A stretch of 64,000 bases of DNA. It comes from Xanthomonas sp. 3793 (GTDB taxonomy: Bacteria > Pseudomonadota > Gammaproteobacteria > Xanthomonadales > Xanthomonadaceae). Below are positions 14,784 through 24,600 of the stretch, piece by piece (the first letter of the stretch is position 1; each line of letters opens with the position of its first letter). Below the pieces are notes generated by a model that ran no database searches, had not been told where the DNA came from, and saw nothing but the letters and a program-made list of their open reading frames with translations. The stretch covers positions 186,001 to 250,000 of the forward strand of contig NZ_JANTYU010000004.1 in the NCBI RefSeq assembly GCF_024806835.1, in the 5' to 3' direction. A program made the position numbers and the translations under genes.

Positions 14784-17078
14784 TCAGAACTTGTAGGACA
14801 GACTGGCGAACAGCTGGCGCGGTGCGATCAACTGGTACGAGCCGGAGCTTTCGTTCGGGAACACCGCACCGATCGCATCGTCCTTGTCGAACAGGTTGTA
14901 GACCGACAATTGCAACCGGCCACCGGCAAGAAAGCCGGCATCGCCGCCTTGATAGCCGACGCTGCCGTTGACGATGAAGGTGGCATCCACCTGGTCGGTA
15001 TTGAGCGTGTCGCCGTAGCGCTTGCCGGTGTACTTGGTGTCGAGATTGGCGAAGAAATGTTCGCCTTCCCAACCGCCGTTGACGCTGAACATCACCTTGG
15101 GCGAGTCCGGCACCTCGTTGCCCTCCACCCGCACCAGGTTGCCGCTGACCGGGCCGAAATAGTTGTCCTGGAATTCGGACTTGTTCCAGGTCAGCGACGC
15201 CCCCAGCCGCCAGCCCGGTGCCGGTTTCCACATGCCGGACACTTCCGCGCCATAGGTCTGCACATCGCCGACATTGGCGTAGACAGTGGGCGCAACCACC
15301 AGCGGGTCCGGATCGGTCAGTGCGATGATGCGGTTCTCGTAATCGATCTTGTAGGCGGCGATATAGCCGCTCCACTGGCTGGATTCGGCGCGGATGCCGA
15401 TATCGATGTTGGTGGATTCCTCCGGCGCGATATCCGGATTGAAGGCACCGGAGGTCAGCGCCAGCCGCGGTGCCGAGCTGAAGTTTTCCGCGTAGTTGGC
15501 GAACACCTGCACGCCCTCGGCAAGCTGGAAGCTGGCGCCGACCTGCGGCTGGAACCAGTCGCTATTCTTGATGGTGACATCGCGGCGCACGCCGACGTTG
15601 AAATCATCGAGATTGGCGATGCCGTTGTAATCGCGTTTGACATCCAGCCCCTTGGCGCCGAACTCCATGGTGAGCCGGTCATCGAGCAGGCGCAGCGTGT
15701 CCTTGATGTAGAGCTGCTTCACCTCGGTGGAGAAGTGATTGTCGTAGTAGATAACGATCGGCAGCGAGCCCTTTAGCAGTGCGCCAGTGGCTGGGTCCAG
15801 GTTGTACAGCGGCCGCACCTGGTCGAAGTCGTAATTCTCGTACCACGCACCGACTTCGAGCTTGTTGTGCTCGGTCTCCCACGACACTGCAGTGGTCATG
15901 CCGTAGCGATCGCCGCCCATGATTTCCTCGCGCCGCGTCATCGCACCGACGCGGGTGACATTGCCATCGGCATCGACGATCTGCGGGTCGTTGATGGCGA
16001 TATCGGTGCGCCCGGGCGTGCCGGCGATGGCGTCGTTGTACAGGCCGGTGGCCGTGCTCGGCGGCGTGCCTCCGACGCCATAACCATGCTTGTTCTCGTA
16101 GTAGCCGGTGAAGGTGACACCGATCGCATCGTTGAACAGGAAATCGCCATGCAGGCTCAGCAACGAGTCGCGGCGGCCGTTCTGCCATTCGCTGTAATGC
16201 TCGGCATCCACTTCCGGATTGCCGGTGATACGTTCGTGCAGATCCCACGCCACCGAACCGTCGGAGTTGTACGACTGCACGTCGTAGTCCTTGCGGTTGT
16301 TGTAGATCCAGCCCAGGGTCAGGCTGCCCACGTCCCAGGCCTGGCGGATCTTGGCTTCGAAGTGATCGCTCTTCTGCGTGGCCGGCTCCATGTCCCACAC
16401 GCCGCCCTGCGTGCGCGATGCGGAGATGTATGCACTCGGCCCGCCGTCCCACCAATTCGGCGTATCCAGGCGGACAAAGCTGCGTACCAGATCGTCCGAG
16501 CCGATGGTCTGGGTGAGATTGCCGCTCCAGGTATCGCCGCCCTTGGGCGGAAGACTGGTGTAGCGGATCGCACCGCCGAGTGCGTGGTACGACGGCTGGG
16601 TGACATCGCCGGAGCCGGCCGACACGGTGACGTCGAGCAGATTCTCGCTGGACACGTAGCGGGTGATCGGGCCGCCTTCGCGGGTGTCGAAGGTTTCGAT
16701 CGGGATGCCGTCCAGGGTCACGCCGATCTGGTTGGCGGAAAAGCCGCGGATGGTCATCGAGTCGCCGAACTCGTACAACCCGAACGGGTCGGTGGTCTGC
16801 ACATTGACGCCGGGCAGGCTGGCCAGTAGCTGCTGCGGTGCCACGCCCGGCACCTGGGCCTGGATCTCGTCCATCGAAATGGAGGCGGTGGTGCGCGTGG
16901 AGCCGGTGCCGACCACGCTGACCGCGTCCAGGGTGCGCGCCTCCTGCGCCAGGACCGGCAGGCTGTATGCGCCAGACATCAGCAAGGTCATCGAAGCGAG
17001 CGTGTGGCGACGCGTGGCGGCGGTGAGAATGGCGGCCATCGCGGCCGCCAATTGATCGGTGTTCAAGCGCTTAGGCAT
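14784..17078 (-). CDS. TonB-dependent receptor heading the amine-oxidase locus
   Basis: A 764-residue outer-membrane receptor. An extended signal sequence (from MPKRLNTDQ to LPVLAQ) leads to a plug with ISMDEIQAQVPGVAPQQLLA, TIRGFSANQIGVTLDGIPIE and GGAIRYTS. A 22-strand type barrel ends with ASLSYKF. Start at ATG 17078 rather than 17144, since the signal peptide begins there. Spacing and orientation place it first in an operon with the flavin amine oxidase, cytochrome c, RidA and aminotransferase. It therefore probably imports the substrate, or a compound carrying it, into the periplasm (inference). It is divergent from the HAD gene. Confidence 0.9.
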   Translation of the reverse strand: MPKRLNTDQLAAAMAAILTAATRRHTLASMTLLMSGAYSLPVLAQEARTLDAVSVVGTGSTRTTASISMDEIQAQVPGVAPQQLLASLPGVNVQTTDPFGLYEFGDSMTIRGFSANQIGVTLDGIPIETFDTREGGPITRYVSSENLLDVTVSAGSGDVTQPSYHALGGAIRYTSLPPKGGDTWSGNLTQTIGSDDLVRSFVRLDTPNWWDGGPSAYISASRTQGGVWDMEPATQKSDHFEAKIRQAWDVGSLTLGWIYNNRKDYDVQSYNSDGSVAWDLHERITGNPEVDAEHYSEWQNGRRDSLLSLHGDFLFNDAIGVTFTGYYENKHGYGVGGTPPSTATGLYNDAIAGTPGRTDIAINDPQIVDADGNVTRVGAMTRREEIMGGDRYGMTTAVSWETEHNKLEVGAWYENYDFDQVRPLYNLDPATGALLKGSLPIVIYYDNHFSTEVKQLYIKDTLRLLDDRLTMEFGAKGLDVKRDYNGIANLDDFNVGVRRDVTIKNSDWFQPQVGASFQLAEGVQVFANYAENFSSAPRLALTSGAFNPDIAPEESTNIDIGIRAESSQWSGYIAAYKIDYENRIIALTDPDPLVVAPTVYANVGDVQTYGAEVSGMWKPAPGWRLGASLTWNKSEFQDNYFGPVSGNLVRVEGNEVPDSPKVMFSVNGGWEGEHFFANLDTKYTGKRYGDTLNTDQVDATFIVNGSVGYQGGDAGFLAGGRLQLSVYNLFDKDDAIGAVFPNESSGSYQLIAPRQLFASLSYKF

Positions 17079-17451
17079 GCAATCGACCCCTGGAAGATGG
17101 TGCGTGCTGAGTGACCGGACCCGCTCCCCAAGACCGGCTGACACCGCGACTGCGGCATGGATCGACCATACCCAGCGCGGTTGCGCCGCAGATGCGGTGC
17201 GGAGGGTAGGGTCTGCGCGTGCGGGTAGGTTGTTTCCGTACTGGAAAGTTTGAATACGCAGCGCAACTGCCCGTGTGGCGTGCTCGTGCAGGCGCCGGGC
17301 GTTGGCGATCGGGCGTTCGCACGTGCCGTGCGCGGGCGTATGAGCTCGCGCATCACGCGCCTACCCGTTTGCGCCTTTGCGGGCATAGCAGATCCCGTAC
17401 GCTTGCGATGCAGCGGCAGATCGACAACGCTGCGATGCCCACCTCGCGAGC
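17079..17451. other. Divergent promoter region of the amine-oxidase locus and HAD gene
   Basis: 373 bp. The word GGGTAGG occurs twice near 17205-17230, as it does upstream of hemL. No clear sigma-70 promoter, operator or structured RNA was recognised. Confidence 0.3.
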
Positions 17452-18075
17452 ATGCCCATGCCGTCTGCCCCTCCGTCCTTGCTGCTGCTGGATTTCGACG
17501 GCGTCTTGGCCAGCTATTCGCGCCCACGCCGGCTGGCCGCATTGGCGAGTGCTGCGGCATGCCCGCCGCAGCGGGTGCAGCAGGTGCTGTTCGAGCAGGG
17601 ACTGGAGCGCGCCTACGATGCCGGCGCCCTCGACACGCAGGCCTACCTGACCCAGTTGAGCGAGGAGCTGGGACATCCGATCGACTGCGCCACCTGGATT
17701 GCGGCGCGCGTGGCAGCCTGCCGAGCCGACCCCGCAGTGGTGGCGCAGGTGCTGGCGGTGTCGACGACCGCCGCGGTGGCGGTACTTACCAACAACGGCC
17801 CGCTGATGACGGAGGCGATCGCGCGGATCGTGCCAGCGCTGTTTCCGCTGTTGCAGGGCCGCGTGTTGTGCAGCGGTGCGCTGGGCGGCAGAAAACCGCA
17901 GCAGGAGGTCTATCAACGCGCGCTGGCGCAGCTGGATGCGGACCCGGTACGTACCTTGTTCGTCGATGACCTGTTCGTCAACGTCCGCGGCGCCCGTGCC
18001 GCCGGATTGCATGCCGATACCGTGCGCGATGCGCGCGCCTTGCGGCGGGTGTTGAAGCGGTATGGGTTGGGGTGA
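17452..18075 (+). CDS. HAD-superfamily hydrolase
   Basis: A 207-residue haloacid-dehalogenase-type phosphatase. Motif I LLLLDFDGVLASY (nucleophile and acid aspartates at about 13 and 15), motif II VLTNNGP, the lysine in GGRKPQQEVY and motif IV TLFVDDLFVNV are all present. This corresponds to the subclass I group with an alpha-helical cap between motifs I and II. These enzymes hydrolyse small phosphate esters; the substrate is unknown. ATG at 17452 is used, and 17458 would serve equally. It is convergent with argD across a hairpin-rich gap. Confidence 0.85.
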   Translation: MPMPSAPPSLLLLDFDGVLASYSRPRRLAALASAAACPPQRVQQVLFEQGLERAYDAGALDTQAYLTQLSEELGHPIDCATWIAARVAACRADPAVVAQVLAVSTTAAVAVLTNNGPLMTEAIARIVPALFPLLQGRVLCSGALGGRKPQQEVYQRALAQLDADPVRTLFVDDLFVNVRGARAAGLHADTVRDARALRRVLKRYGLG

Positions 18076-18089
18076 GATTGGGGATTGGG

Positions 18090-18300
18090 GGGCGGCTTCG
18101 TGCGCCCCCTCATCCGGCGCTGCGCGCCACCTTCTCCCGCCGTGCGGGAGAAGGACAGGCAGTCGAGCTGCCGCTCAGGCCCCTTCGCTGGGGGCGAGAA
18201 GGCGCGGTTTGCGCGCCACTGGCGCGCGTGCCCTGGAGCGCCCGCGTCGCAAACGCGGGCTGGGGCGCGGAGCGGGGGTTGGGGTGAGGGAAAGGGTTGC
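18090..18300. repeat. Hairpin-rich intergenic repeat between converging genes
   Basis: Contains a perfect 11-bp hairpin with a three-base loop (CCTTCTCCCGC at 18130-18140 against 18144-18154), followed by further GC palindromes such as GCCCGCGTTTGCGACGCGGGC-like arms near 18238-18262. It looks like a dispersed xanthomonad repeat and could serve as a two-way terminator for the HAD and argD genes. Confidence 0.5.
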
Positions 18301-18425
18301 GACGCAGGGCGCGTCCCCTGCTACTGCCTTACGCGCTCCACAAACAACAAGCGCACACAGGCCTTCCCTACCCTCACCAATCAGCGCCCTACCAGCCACC
18401 ACCACGCAACAGACCCAGCAACCAC

Positions 18426-19652
18426 TCACCGCTGCGCGGCGTACTCGGCAATCGCCAGACGCAGGCGGGCCAGGCCGTCGGCCAGCTCGGCGTCGGTCAG
18501 ATTGAGTGCCGGTACGAAGCGCAGCACATCCGGGCCGGCCTGCAGCACAAGCAACCCATGCTTGGCCGCCAGATCCAGCAGCGCACCGGCCTGCCCGGCA
18601 TGCGCCGGTGCCAGCACCGCACCAAGCATCAACCCGCGCCCGCGCACCTGTGCGAACAGGCCGAACTCGGCATTGAACGTCTCCAGGCCGGCACGCAATG
18701 CCGCCGACTGCCGCTCCACGTTCTCGGCAATCTGCGGCGACGCCAGCTTGCGCAACGCCACGCGCGCCACGGCGGCAGCCAGCGGATTGCCGCCGAAGGT
18801 GGTGCCGTGCGCGCCGAACTGCATGGTCTGCGCCACCTTGGGGCCGGCCAGCATTGCACCGATCGGGAAACCGCCGCCCAGCGCCTTGGCCAGCGTCACG
18901 ATGTCCGGCGTCACCTGCTCCTGCCAATGCGCGAACAAGGTACCCGTGCGCCCCATGCCGCATTGAATCTCGTCCAGCACCAGCAAGGCATCATGCCGAT
19001 CGCACAGCGCGCGCACCTGCGCCAGGAAGCCCGGCGCAGCCGGCATCACCCCACCCTCGCCCTGGATCGGCTCCACCATCACCGCGGCCACGTCGCCGCT
19101 GGCCATCGCCGCTTCCAGCGCCGCCACATCGTTGAAATCCACATAGCGGAATCCGCCTGGCAGCGGCTCATAGCCTTCCTGGTACTTCGGCTGCGCGGTG
19201 GCGGTGACCGAAGCCAGCGTGCGGCCGTGGAAGCTGCCACGGAACGTCACGATGACGCGCTTGTCGGCCGGGCGACCCTGAGTGCTGGCCCACTTGCGCA
19301 CCAGCTTGATGGCCGCCTCGTTGGCCTCGGTGCCGGAGTTGCACAAAAAGACGTTCTCGGCAAACCGCGACGCGCCGACCAGCTCCTCGGCCAGCCGCAG
19401 TGGCGGCTCGCTGTAGAAGATGTTGCTGGTATGCCACAGCTTGCCCGCCTGCTCGGTGAGCGCGGTGACCAGATCCACATCGTTATGGCCCAGCCCGCTC
19501 ACCGCGATGCCGGAGGACAGATCCAGATACTCGCGCCCCGCATCGTCCCATACACGACTGCCCTGCCCGCGCTCCAGCACCACCTGGCGCGGGCGATACA
19601 CCGGCAGGTAGTAGTGCGCAAGGGACAGGGGCGAATCGGCAGCGGTGCTCAT
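18426..19652 (-). CDS. argD: Acetylornithine aminotransferase family protein
   Basis: A class III PLP aminotransferase of 408 residues that interconverts N-acetylglutamate semialdehyde and N-acetylornithine in arginine synthesis. Visible: YLDLSSGIAVSGLGHNDVDL, CNSGTEANEAAIKLVRKW, FRGSFHGRTLAS, VEPIQGEGGV, LDEIQCGMGRTGT and the PLP-lysine segment LAKALGGGFPIGAML (about residue 250). Start at ATG 19652 (MSTAADSPL) rather than the long upstream extension. No other arginine genes are adjacent, so a related acyl-ornithine or diamine aminotransferase cannot be fully excluded. It is divergent from the potassium channel. Confidence 0.9.
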   Translation of the reverse strand: MSTAADSPLSLAHYYLPVYRPRQVVLERGQGSRVWDDAGREYLDLSSGIAVSGLGHNDVDLVTALTEQAGKLWHTSNIFYSEPPLRLAEELVGASRFAENVFLCNSGTEANEAAIKLVRKWASTQGRPADKRVIVTFRGSFHGRTLASVTATAQPKYQEGYEPLPGGFRYVDFNDVAALEAAMASGDVAAVMVEPIQGEGGVMPAAPGFLAQVRALCDRHDALLVLDEIQCGMGRTGTLFAHWQEQVTPDIVTLAKALGGGFPIGAMLAGPKVAQTMQFGAHGTTFGGNPLAAAVARVALRKLASPQIAENVERQSAALRAGLETFNAEFGLFAQVRGRGLMLGAVLAPAHAGQAGALLDLAAKHGLLVLQAGPDVLRFVPALNLTDAELADGLARLRLAIAEYAAQR

Positions 19653-19724
19653 GATGGTGGGTCGCAGAAGCGGAGGGAGAACCCGCATTCTCGCGCATTC
19701 GCCGGCCTGCGGCACAATGCGCGC

Positions 19725-20597
19725 ATGCGCCCTTTCTCCGATCCCCAGCTCACTCCCGCCACCGACGACGGCTGGCGCCGGCAATGGTTCGACATCATCT
19801 ACCGCCACGACACCCGTCCATCGCGCAATTTCGATCTGATGCTGGTGGTGGCGATCCTCACCAGCGTGGTGGTGATCATGATCGACAGCGTGCCGCGCAT
19901 CCATTCGCATTCGGCGCACTGGCTGGTGCCGCTGGAATGGGCATTCACGGTGCTGTTCACCATCGAATACGCGTTGCGCCTGGCGGTGGTGCGGCGCCCG
20001 CTGCATTACGCGCTCAGCGTGTGGGGCGTGATCGATCTGCTGTCGATCCTGCCCAGTTACCTATCGTTTTTCGTGCCCGGCGCGCAGACCCTGCTGGTGG
20101 TGCGCGTACTGCGCATCCTGCGCCTGTTCCGCATCCTCAAGCTCACCCGCTACATCCAGGAAAGCGGGCAACTGGTGGACGCGTTATGGCGCAGCCGCCG
20201 CAAGGTGCTGGTGTTCCTGTTCACCGTGCTCACCATTACCGTGATCGCCGGTGCCACCATGTACATCATCGAAGGCCCGCAACACGGCTTCACCAGCATC
20301 CCGACCAGCATGTACTGGGCCATCGTCACCATGGCCACGGTGGGCTTCGGCGATCTGGTGCCACAGACCACGCTGGGCCGCTTCGTCACCTCGGCACTGA
20401 TCCTGATCGGCTACAGCATCATCGCCGTACCCACCGGCATCTACACCGCCGAACTGGCCACCACGCTGCGCGAAGGCGGCCACGCCGGCCGGCGCGACGT
20501 TCGCAACTGCGCGCGCTGCGGGCTGGAAGGCCACGCCACCGACGCGCGCTATTGCCGGCAATGTGCCGAGCCGCTGCCGGAGATCGCCAACGGCTGA
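19725..20597 (+). CDS. Voltage-gated-type potassium channel with C-terminal zinc ribbon
   Basis: A six-helix ion channel of 290 residues. Helices S1-S3 run from about 37 to 115 (LMLVVAILTSVVVIMID onward). S4 carries regularly spaced arginines (VRVLRILRLFRILKLTR), and the pore loop holds the potassium selectivity signature TVGFGD (about residue 208) before S6. The last 40 residues hold CARC and CRQC pairs, a zinc-ribbon-like module that classical Kv channels lack. The product gates potassium flux across the inner membrane. The ATG at 19725 has no ribosome-binding site but sits six bases after a CACAAT element, so translation from a leaderless transcript is possible (inference). Confidence 0.9.
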   Translation: MRPFSDPQLTPATDDGWRRQWFDIIYRHDTRPSRNFDLMLVVAILTSVVVIMIDSVPRIHSHSAHWLVPLEWAFTVLFTIEYALRLAVVRRPLHYALSVWGVIDLLSILPSYLSFFVPGAQTLLVVRVLRILRLFRILKLTRYIQESGQLVDALWRSRRKVLVFLFTVLTITVIAGATMYIIEGPQHGFTSIPTSMYWAIVTMATVGFGDLVPQTTLGRFVTSALILIGYSIIAVPTGIYTAELATTLREGGHAGRRDVRNCARCGLEGHATDARYCRQCAEPLPEIANG

Positions 20598-20696
20598 CGC
20601 GGTACTGCGGACTTAATGCGACGACTGCGGCCACCGATCGATGGCCGCAGTCGACGTTGCGATTCCCATCGGCACACCACCAAGCTGGCAGGTGCG

Positions 20697-20805
20697 GTGT
20701 CGTTACCGATTGCCGGACCCTTGGCAGCATGGATGCCGCCGTGGAGCCTCCGTGCACGGATTCACGGCATGTCTCGCAAGTGGTGAGGGCATCGCACCTC
20801 CGACG
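20697..20805. repeat. Diverged type A repeat (copy 2, inverted)
   Basis: A degenerate copy of the type A repeat in reverse orientation. It keeps GCATGGATGCCGCC, the GTGGAGCCTCCGTGCACGGATTCACGGC stretch in weakened form and the outer arms, but the central stem is partly broken. Confidence 0.7.
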
Positions 20806-20930
20806 ATCTGAGCTTCCGCCTGACTCCAAAGACCGCAGCGATCAGAAAACCCGGTGTCTTGTTTAGGAGTGGTCGGATCATGCGGATAGACCAGTCGCAG
20901 AGCGGATGATCTGTCGCTTGGCTGCGGGGC

Positions 20931-21032
20931 CCTTGCCCGCCCACCATCGCGGGACACACCGCAAGTACGTCAATGTAGGCTCTGGCGCGGCATCCATGCC
21001 GCTCAAGGTCCCGCGACGGTGAGCGGACAAGG
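20931..21032. repeat. Type B palindromic intergenic repeat (copy 2)
   Basis: 102 bp, opposite in internal orientation to the copy at 1607-1708, with CCTTGCCCGCCCACC at one end and its inverted partner GGTGAGCGGACAAGG at the other. The central GCGCGGCATCCATGCCGC stem is slightly decayed. Confidence 0.8.
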
Positions 21033-21170
21033 ACCAGTCGAGACGATCGGTGTTCGGGTGCAAGCAGAGCATGACGTGCGCGTTTCTATAAGAGCACGCC
21101 TCATTAGTCATCCAAGACAAGCCGAGCAATGAGCAGGCTTTCAATGAAGCAACCTTGAAACTTCCAGGTG

Positions 21171-21279
21171 TGGTGTCCTCGCCGGTTGCGGGACCGTGTG
21201 GCGGCATGGATGCCGCCACCGAGCCTGCAGGGGCGTACTTGCGGCGTGTCCCGCGAGCGGCGAGGGCACCGCGCCCTCG
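21171..21279. repeat. Chimeric type A/B repeat (copy 3)
   Basis: The outer arms and central GTGGCGGCATGGATGCCGCCAC stem are type A. The segment CAGGGGCGTACTTGCGGCGTGTCCCGCG to the right of the stem is the type B internal sequence (as at 1664-1690). The terminal arms GGTGTCCTCGCCGG and GGCGAGGGCACC are still complementary. This looks like a recombination product between the two repeat types. Confidence 0.75.
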
Positions 21280-21397
21280 ACCAACCCTGCCTGGAAACAT
21301 ACAACGGCGCTGAAGTTCCAGATCGTAGCGTCGTTGAAGCCTGCGCAATCACCCGCGCGATGCGCTGACACAACGCGACAGGAATGCATGCACAGCA

Positions 21398-22339
21398 TCA
21401 ATGCGACATGCGATTACTCATGTCGATCAGATCGTTGTAGCTGGCCAGCACGGCCTGGCGCGTGCCGCCCGGTGGAAGCGAGCCACTTTCCAGCAGCATC
21501 TGCTCGCTCTTGTTCAATGGTGTCTTGGTGCGGATACGCTCGACCAGTCGTCCCGACTCGCGCGCCAGCTTGTCGGCAGAACGTTCCATGTGGCCCCACA
21601 TGGCATCGCCCTGGCCGACCTTGGCCTTCTGCGCCTCTTCCAGAATGCCCTGGTAGCGTGCGAGCTGGGATTGCGCTGCGGCAAGATCCGGCGCGTCGCT
21701 GTCGAGCACCTGCACCAGCTGCTTGCCTTCGCCGATGATCTTCAGGTGATACCAGGAGGCACTGCGACCCTCTTCCTTTTCGATCGCATCGATCTGCGCC
21801 TGGCGACGCATGTCTTCGTTGCGATCCAGCGCCGCATTCATCGCTTCGCCCGCCTCGAAGAACGCTGCATAAGCCTGCATCAACGGCGCATGCAATGCAC
21901 GCATGCCCTTGCCTTCGTCGCGCAGATAATCCTCGCGCTCGTAGTACCGCGCCGTTTCTTCGATGCGCTCGTTGAGCGTGGCAAACCGTTGCTGATACGT
22001 CTTGGCCACCGGGTCGAGTTCGGCGTTGGCCGGTTGCTGTGCCAATGCGGCCGTCATCGGTGCGCCGCAGGCCTCGACCCGATGCGACAGCACCGTGCCC
22101 GGCCCACGGATCGTGTCTTCCTTGCCGGTGGGCCCGGCCTGCGGATCCTTCATCCAGCCGGTGTAGGTCTGGTAACTCTCGTGCAGCGGCTGCTCGACAC
22201 CGTTGAAGCAGGCGATGTAGGCATTGACCTTGTCGGCATCGGGCGCAGCGGCGACCGGCGCCTCTTTCTGGCAGCCGGCAAGCAGCACGGCAAGTGCGAC
22301 AGCTGCGCTGAGCGGTGCGTAACGACGTGGATGAGGCAT
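21398..22339 (-). CDS. DUF3829 (YiiG-like) lipoprotein, copy 1
   Basis: A 313-residue predicted lipoprotein: signal peptide with a perfect lipobox VLLAGCQKE, so the mature chain begins at Cys about residue 23. The rest is mostly helical, with the YIACFN motif soon after the lipobox, two further cysteines and a C-terminal VLASYNDLIDMSNR. This matches the DUF3829/YiiG family, whose function is unknown. ATG at 22339 is chosen to start at the signal peptide. It is downstream of, and clearly paralogous to, the gene at 22460-23440; both end with a YN-L---SNR motif. Confidence 0.8.
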   Translation of the reverse strand: MPHPRRYAPLSAAVALAVLLAGCQKEAPVAAAPDADKVNAYIACFNGVEQPLHESYQTYTGWMKDPQAGPTGKEDTIRGPGTVLSHRVEACGAPMTAALAQQPANAELDPVAKTYQQRFATLNERIEETARYYEREDYLRDEGKGMRALHAPLMQAYAAFFEAGEAMNAALDRNEDMRRQAQIDAIEKEEGRSASWYHLKIIGEGKQLVQVLDSDAPDLAAAQSQLARYQGILEEAQKAKVGQGDAMWGHMERSADKLARESGRLVERIRTKTPLNKSEQMLLESGSLPPGGTRQAVLASYNDLIDMSNRMSH

Positions 22340-22459
22340 GCGATGTTTCCTGTGCAGTGGTGAAGAAGTGAGCTGACCCGAGCGATGGCCGATCGCGCGC
22401 GTCGCCGTCAGCGCGGTGCGGATGGCCGCACGCGCTGTATCGTGCAATGACGCTGGCAG

Positions 22460-23440
22460 TTACTGGCGATTGCTCTCGGACACCAGCGCGTTGTAGGTAT
22501 TGAGCAACTTGCGCGGCGATCCTTCCGGGGCCAGCGAGGGACTATCGAGCCATCCCTCTTCGATGCGGCTGTAGGGGGTCTTGTCGACCACGCGCTTCAC
22601 GCGCGACTTGGCCTGCCTGCGGAAGTCTTCCGCAGCGGTTTCGAAGCTGTTCCACTTGAGTTTGTCCGGCTCCTGGTCGGCCACCTTGGCATGCGCCTCG
22701 TCCGAGAGCCGGTTGAAGCCCTCCAGCAGCGTGTTTGCACGCGCGATGTCGAACCGATCTTCCTGCAGCACGTCGGTCAGTTGTTTGGCATCGAGCATCA
22801 TCGACAGCCGGTAATACTCGCGCGTGCGTCCCTGCTCGCGCTCCAGTATCTTGAGCATTTCGCGATGCGCTGCATCGTTCTGCGCTTCCAGCTCGGCGCC
22901 GAATGCGCTGCTGGCCTGCGCATAACGCTCCAGCGCCGCCATCAACGGCGCGTGCAGTTGCTTGCCCTTGGCGAACTGGTCGTCTTCGTAATCCTGGCGC
23001 GCGTAGTAATCGGCCACCTGGTGGCTGATCGGCCGCAGCGCCTGCAGGGCCGTGTGATATTGCCGGGCCGCCGTGTCCAGTGCCGGTAGCGACGGTTGCG
23101 CGGCGGCGGCCGCACTGACCGGCGCATCGCACTGCTTCATGTCGAAGTCGCTGATGTCGTACGGGCCGGCAACGCGCGTTTCGCGCCCGCTCGGGCCGGC
23201 GTCCTCATCGTCGATCGAACCGATGTAATGCTTGGCGCCGGCATGCACCGGCAGATCGACAAGGTTGAAGCAATCGATATACGCACCGAGTTTGGCGTTG
23301 AGTGCGTGCTGCGCATCGTGCGGCACATCGGCGCCCTTGCTGGCCGCCGCGTTGCCGGTTGGCGTGGTCTGTTTGCTGCAGCCGGCGCCAAGCGCAAGCA
23401 CGAACAGGGCGGGCGCAAACGCACGCGGCATCGGGAACAC
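22460..23440 (-). CDS. DUF3829 (YiiG-like) lipoprotein, copy 2
   Basis: A 326-residue paralogue of the neighbouring lipoprotein, sharing the YIDCFN motif, the AGPSGRETRVAGP region, the HAPLM segment and the terminal LNTYNALVSESNR. Its N-terminus (MPRAFAPALFVLALGAGCSK) is a lipoprotein signal with a weaker lipobox GAGC. AAGGA lies nine bases before a GTG at 23440; ATG at 23431 is the alternative start. The 120-base gap to copy 1 allows co-transcription. Function is unknown; a tandem duplication followed by divergence is the simplest origin. Confidence 0.78.
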   Translation of the reverse strand: MFPMPRAFAPALFVLALGAGCSKQTTPTGNAAASKGADVPHDAQHALNAKLGAYIDCFNLVDLPVHAGAKHYIGSIDDEDAGPSGRETRVAGPYDISDFDMKQCDAPVSAAAAAQPSLPALDTAARQYHTALQALRPISHQVADYYARQDYEDDQFAKGKQLHAPLMAALERYAQASSAFGAELEAQNDAAHREMLKILEREQGRTREYYRLSMMLDAKQLTDVLQEDRFDIARANTLLEGFNRLSDEAHAKVADQEPDKLKWNSFETAAEDFRRQAKSRVKRVVDKTPYSRIEEGWLDSPSLAPEGSPRKLLNTYNALVSESNRQ

Positions 23441-23446
23441 AGGCAA

Positions 23447-23783
23447 ACGTCCTTGTTGGAAACGGTTTCAGCCGCGCACGATAGCAAACTGTGGTGTGAA
23501 ATCAGCGTGCCCGGGATCGTGGTGGACGCCGGCACTCGTCTGCACTGCATGCGGCGATGCGCGCAGGGGAAATCGGTTTTGTGTTGAAGAGTGGCTTACG
23601 TGTGTGCATCGATGCATCTGCGCACGACGCCTGCATCGCGCTCGGAGCGACAAAGACCACAGCGCGCAATCGCCAGACGGGTACGGACGGCGCACCGCAG
23701 CACCGCACCGTAGAAGCGGCACAGGCTGCACCGAGCACCGGCCGTGCCCGCCTATCGGTGGGCACAGGCGTTGTGTGGGCCGC
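23447..23783. other. Gap between the lipoprotein pair and the SDR gene
   Basis: No gene recognised. A 9-bp hairpin GTGCCCGCC / GGTGGGCAC at 23744-23765 lies shortly after the stop codon of the SDR gene on the minus strand. It may help to terminate that transcript, although it has no T-run. Confidence 0.4.
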
Positions 23784-24599
<816 letters not shown>

Positions 24600-24600
24600 G

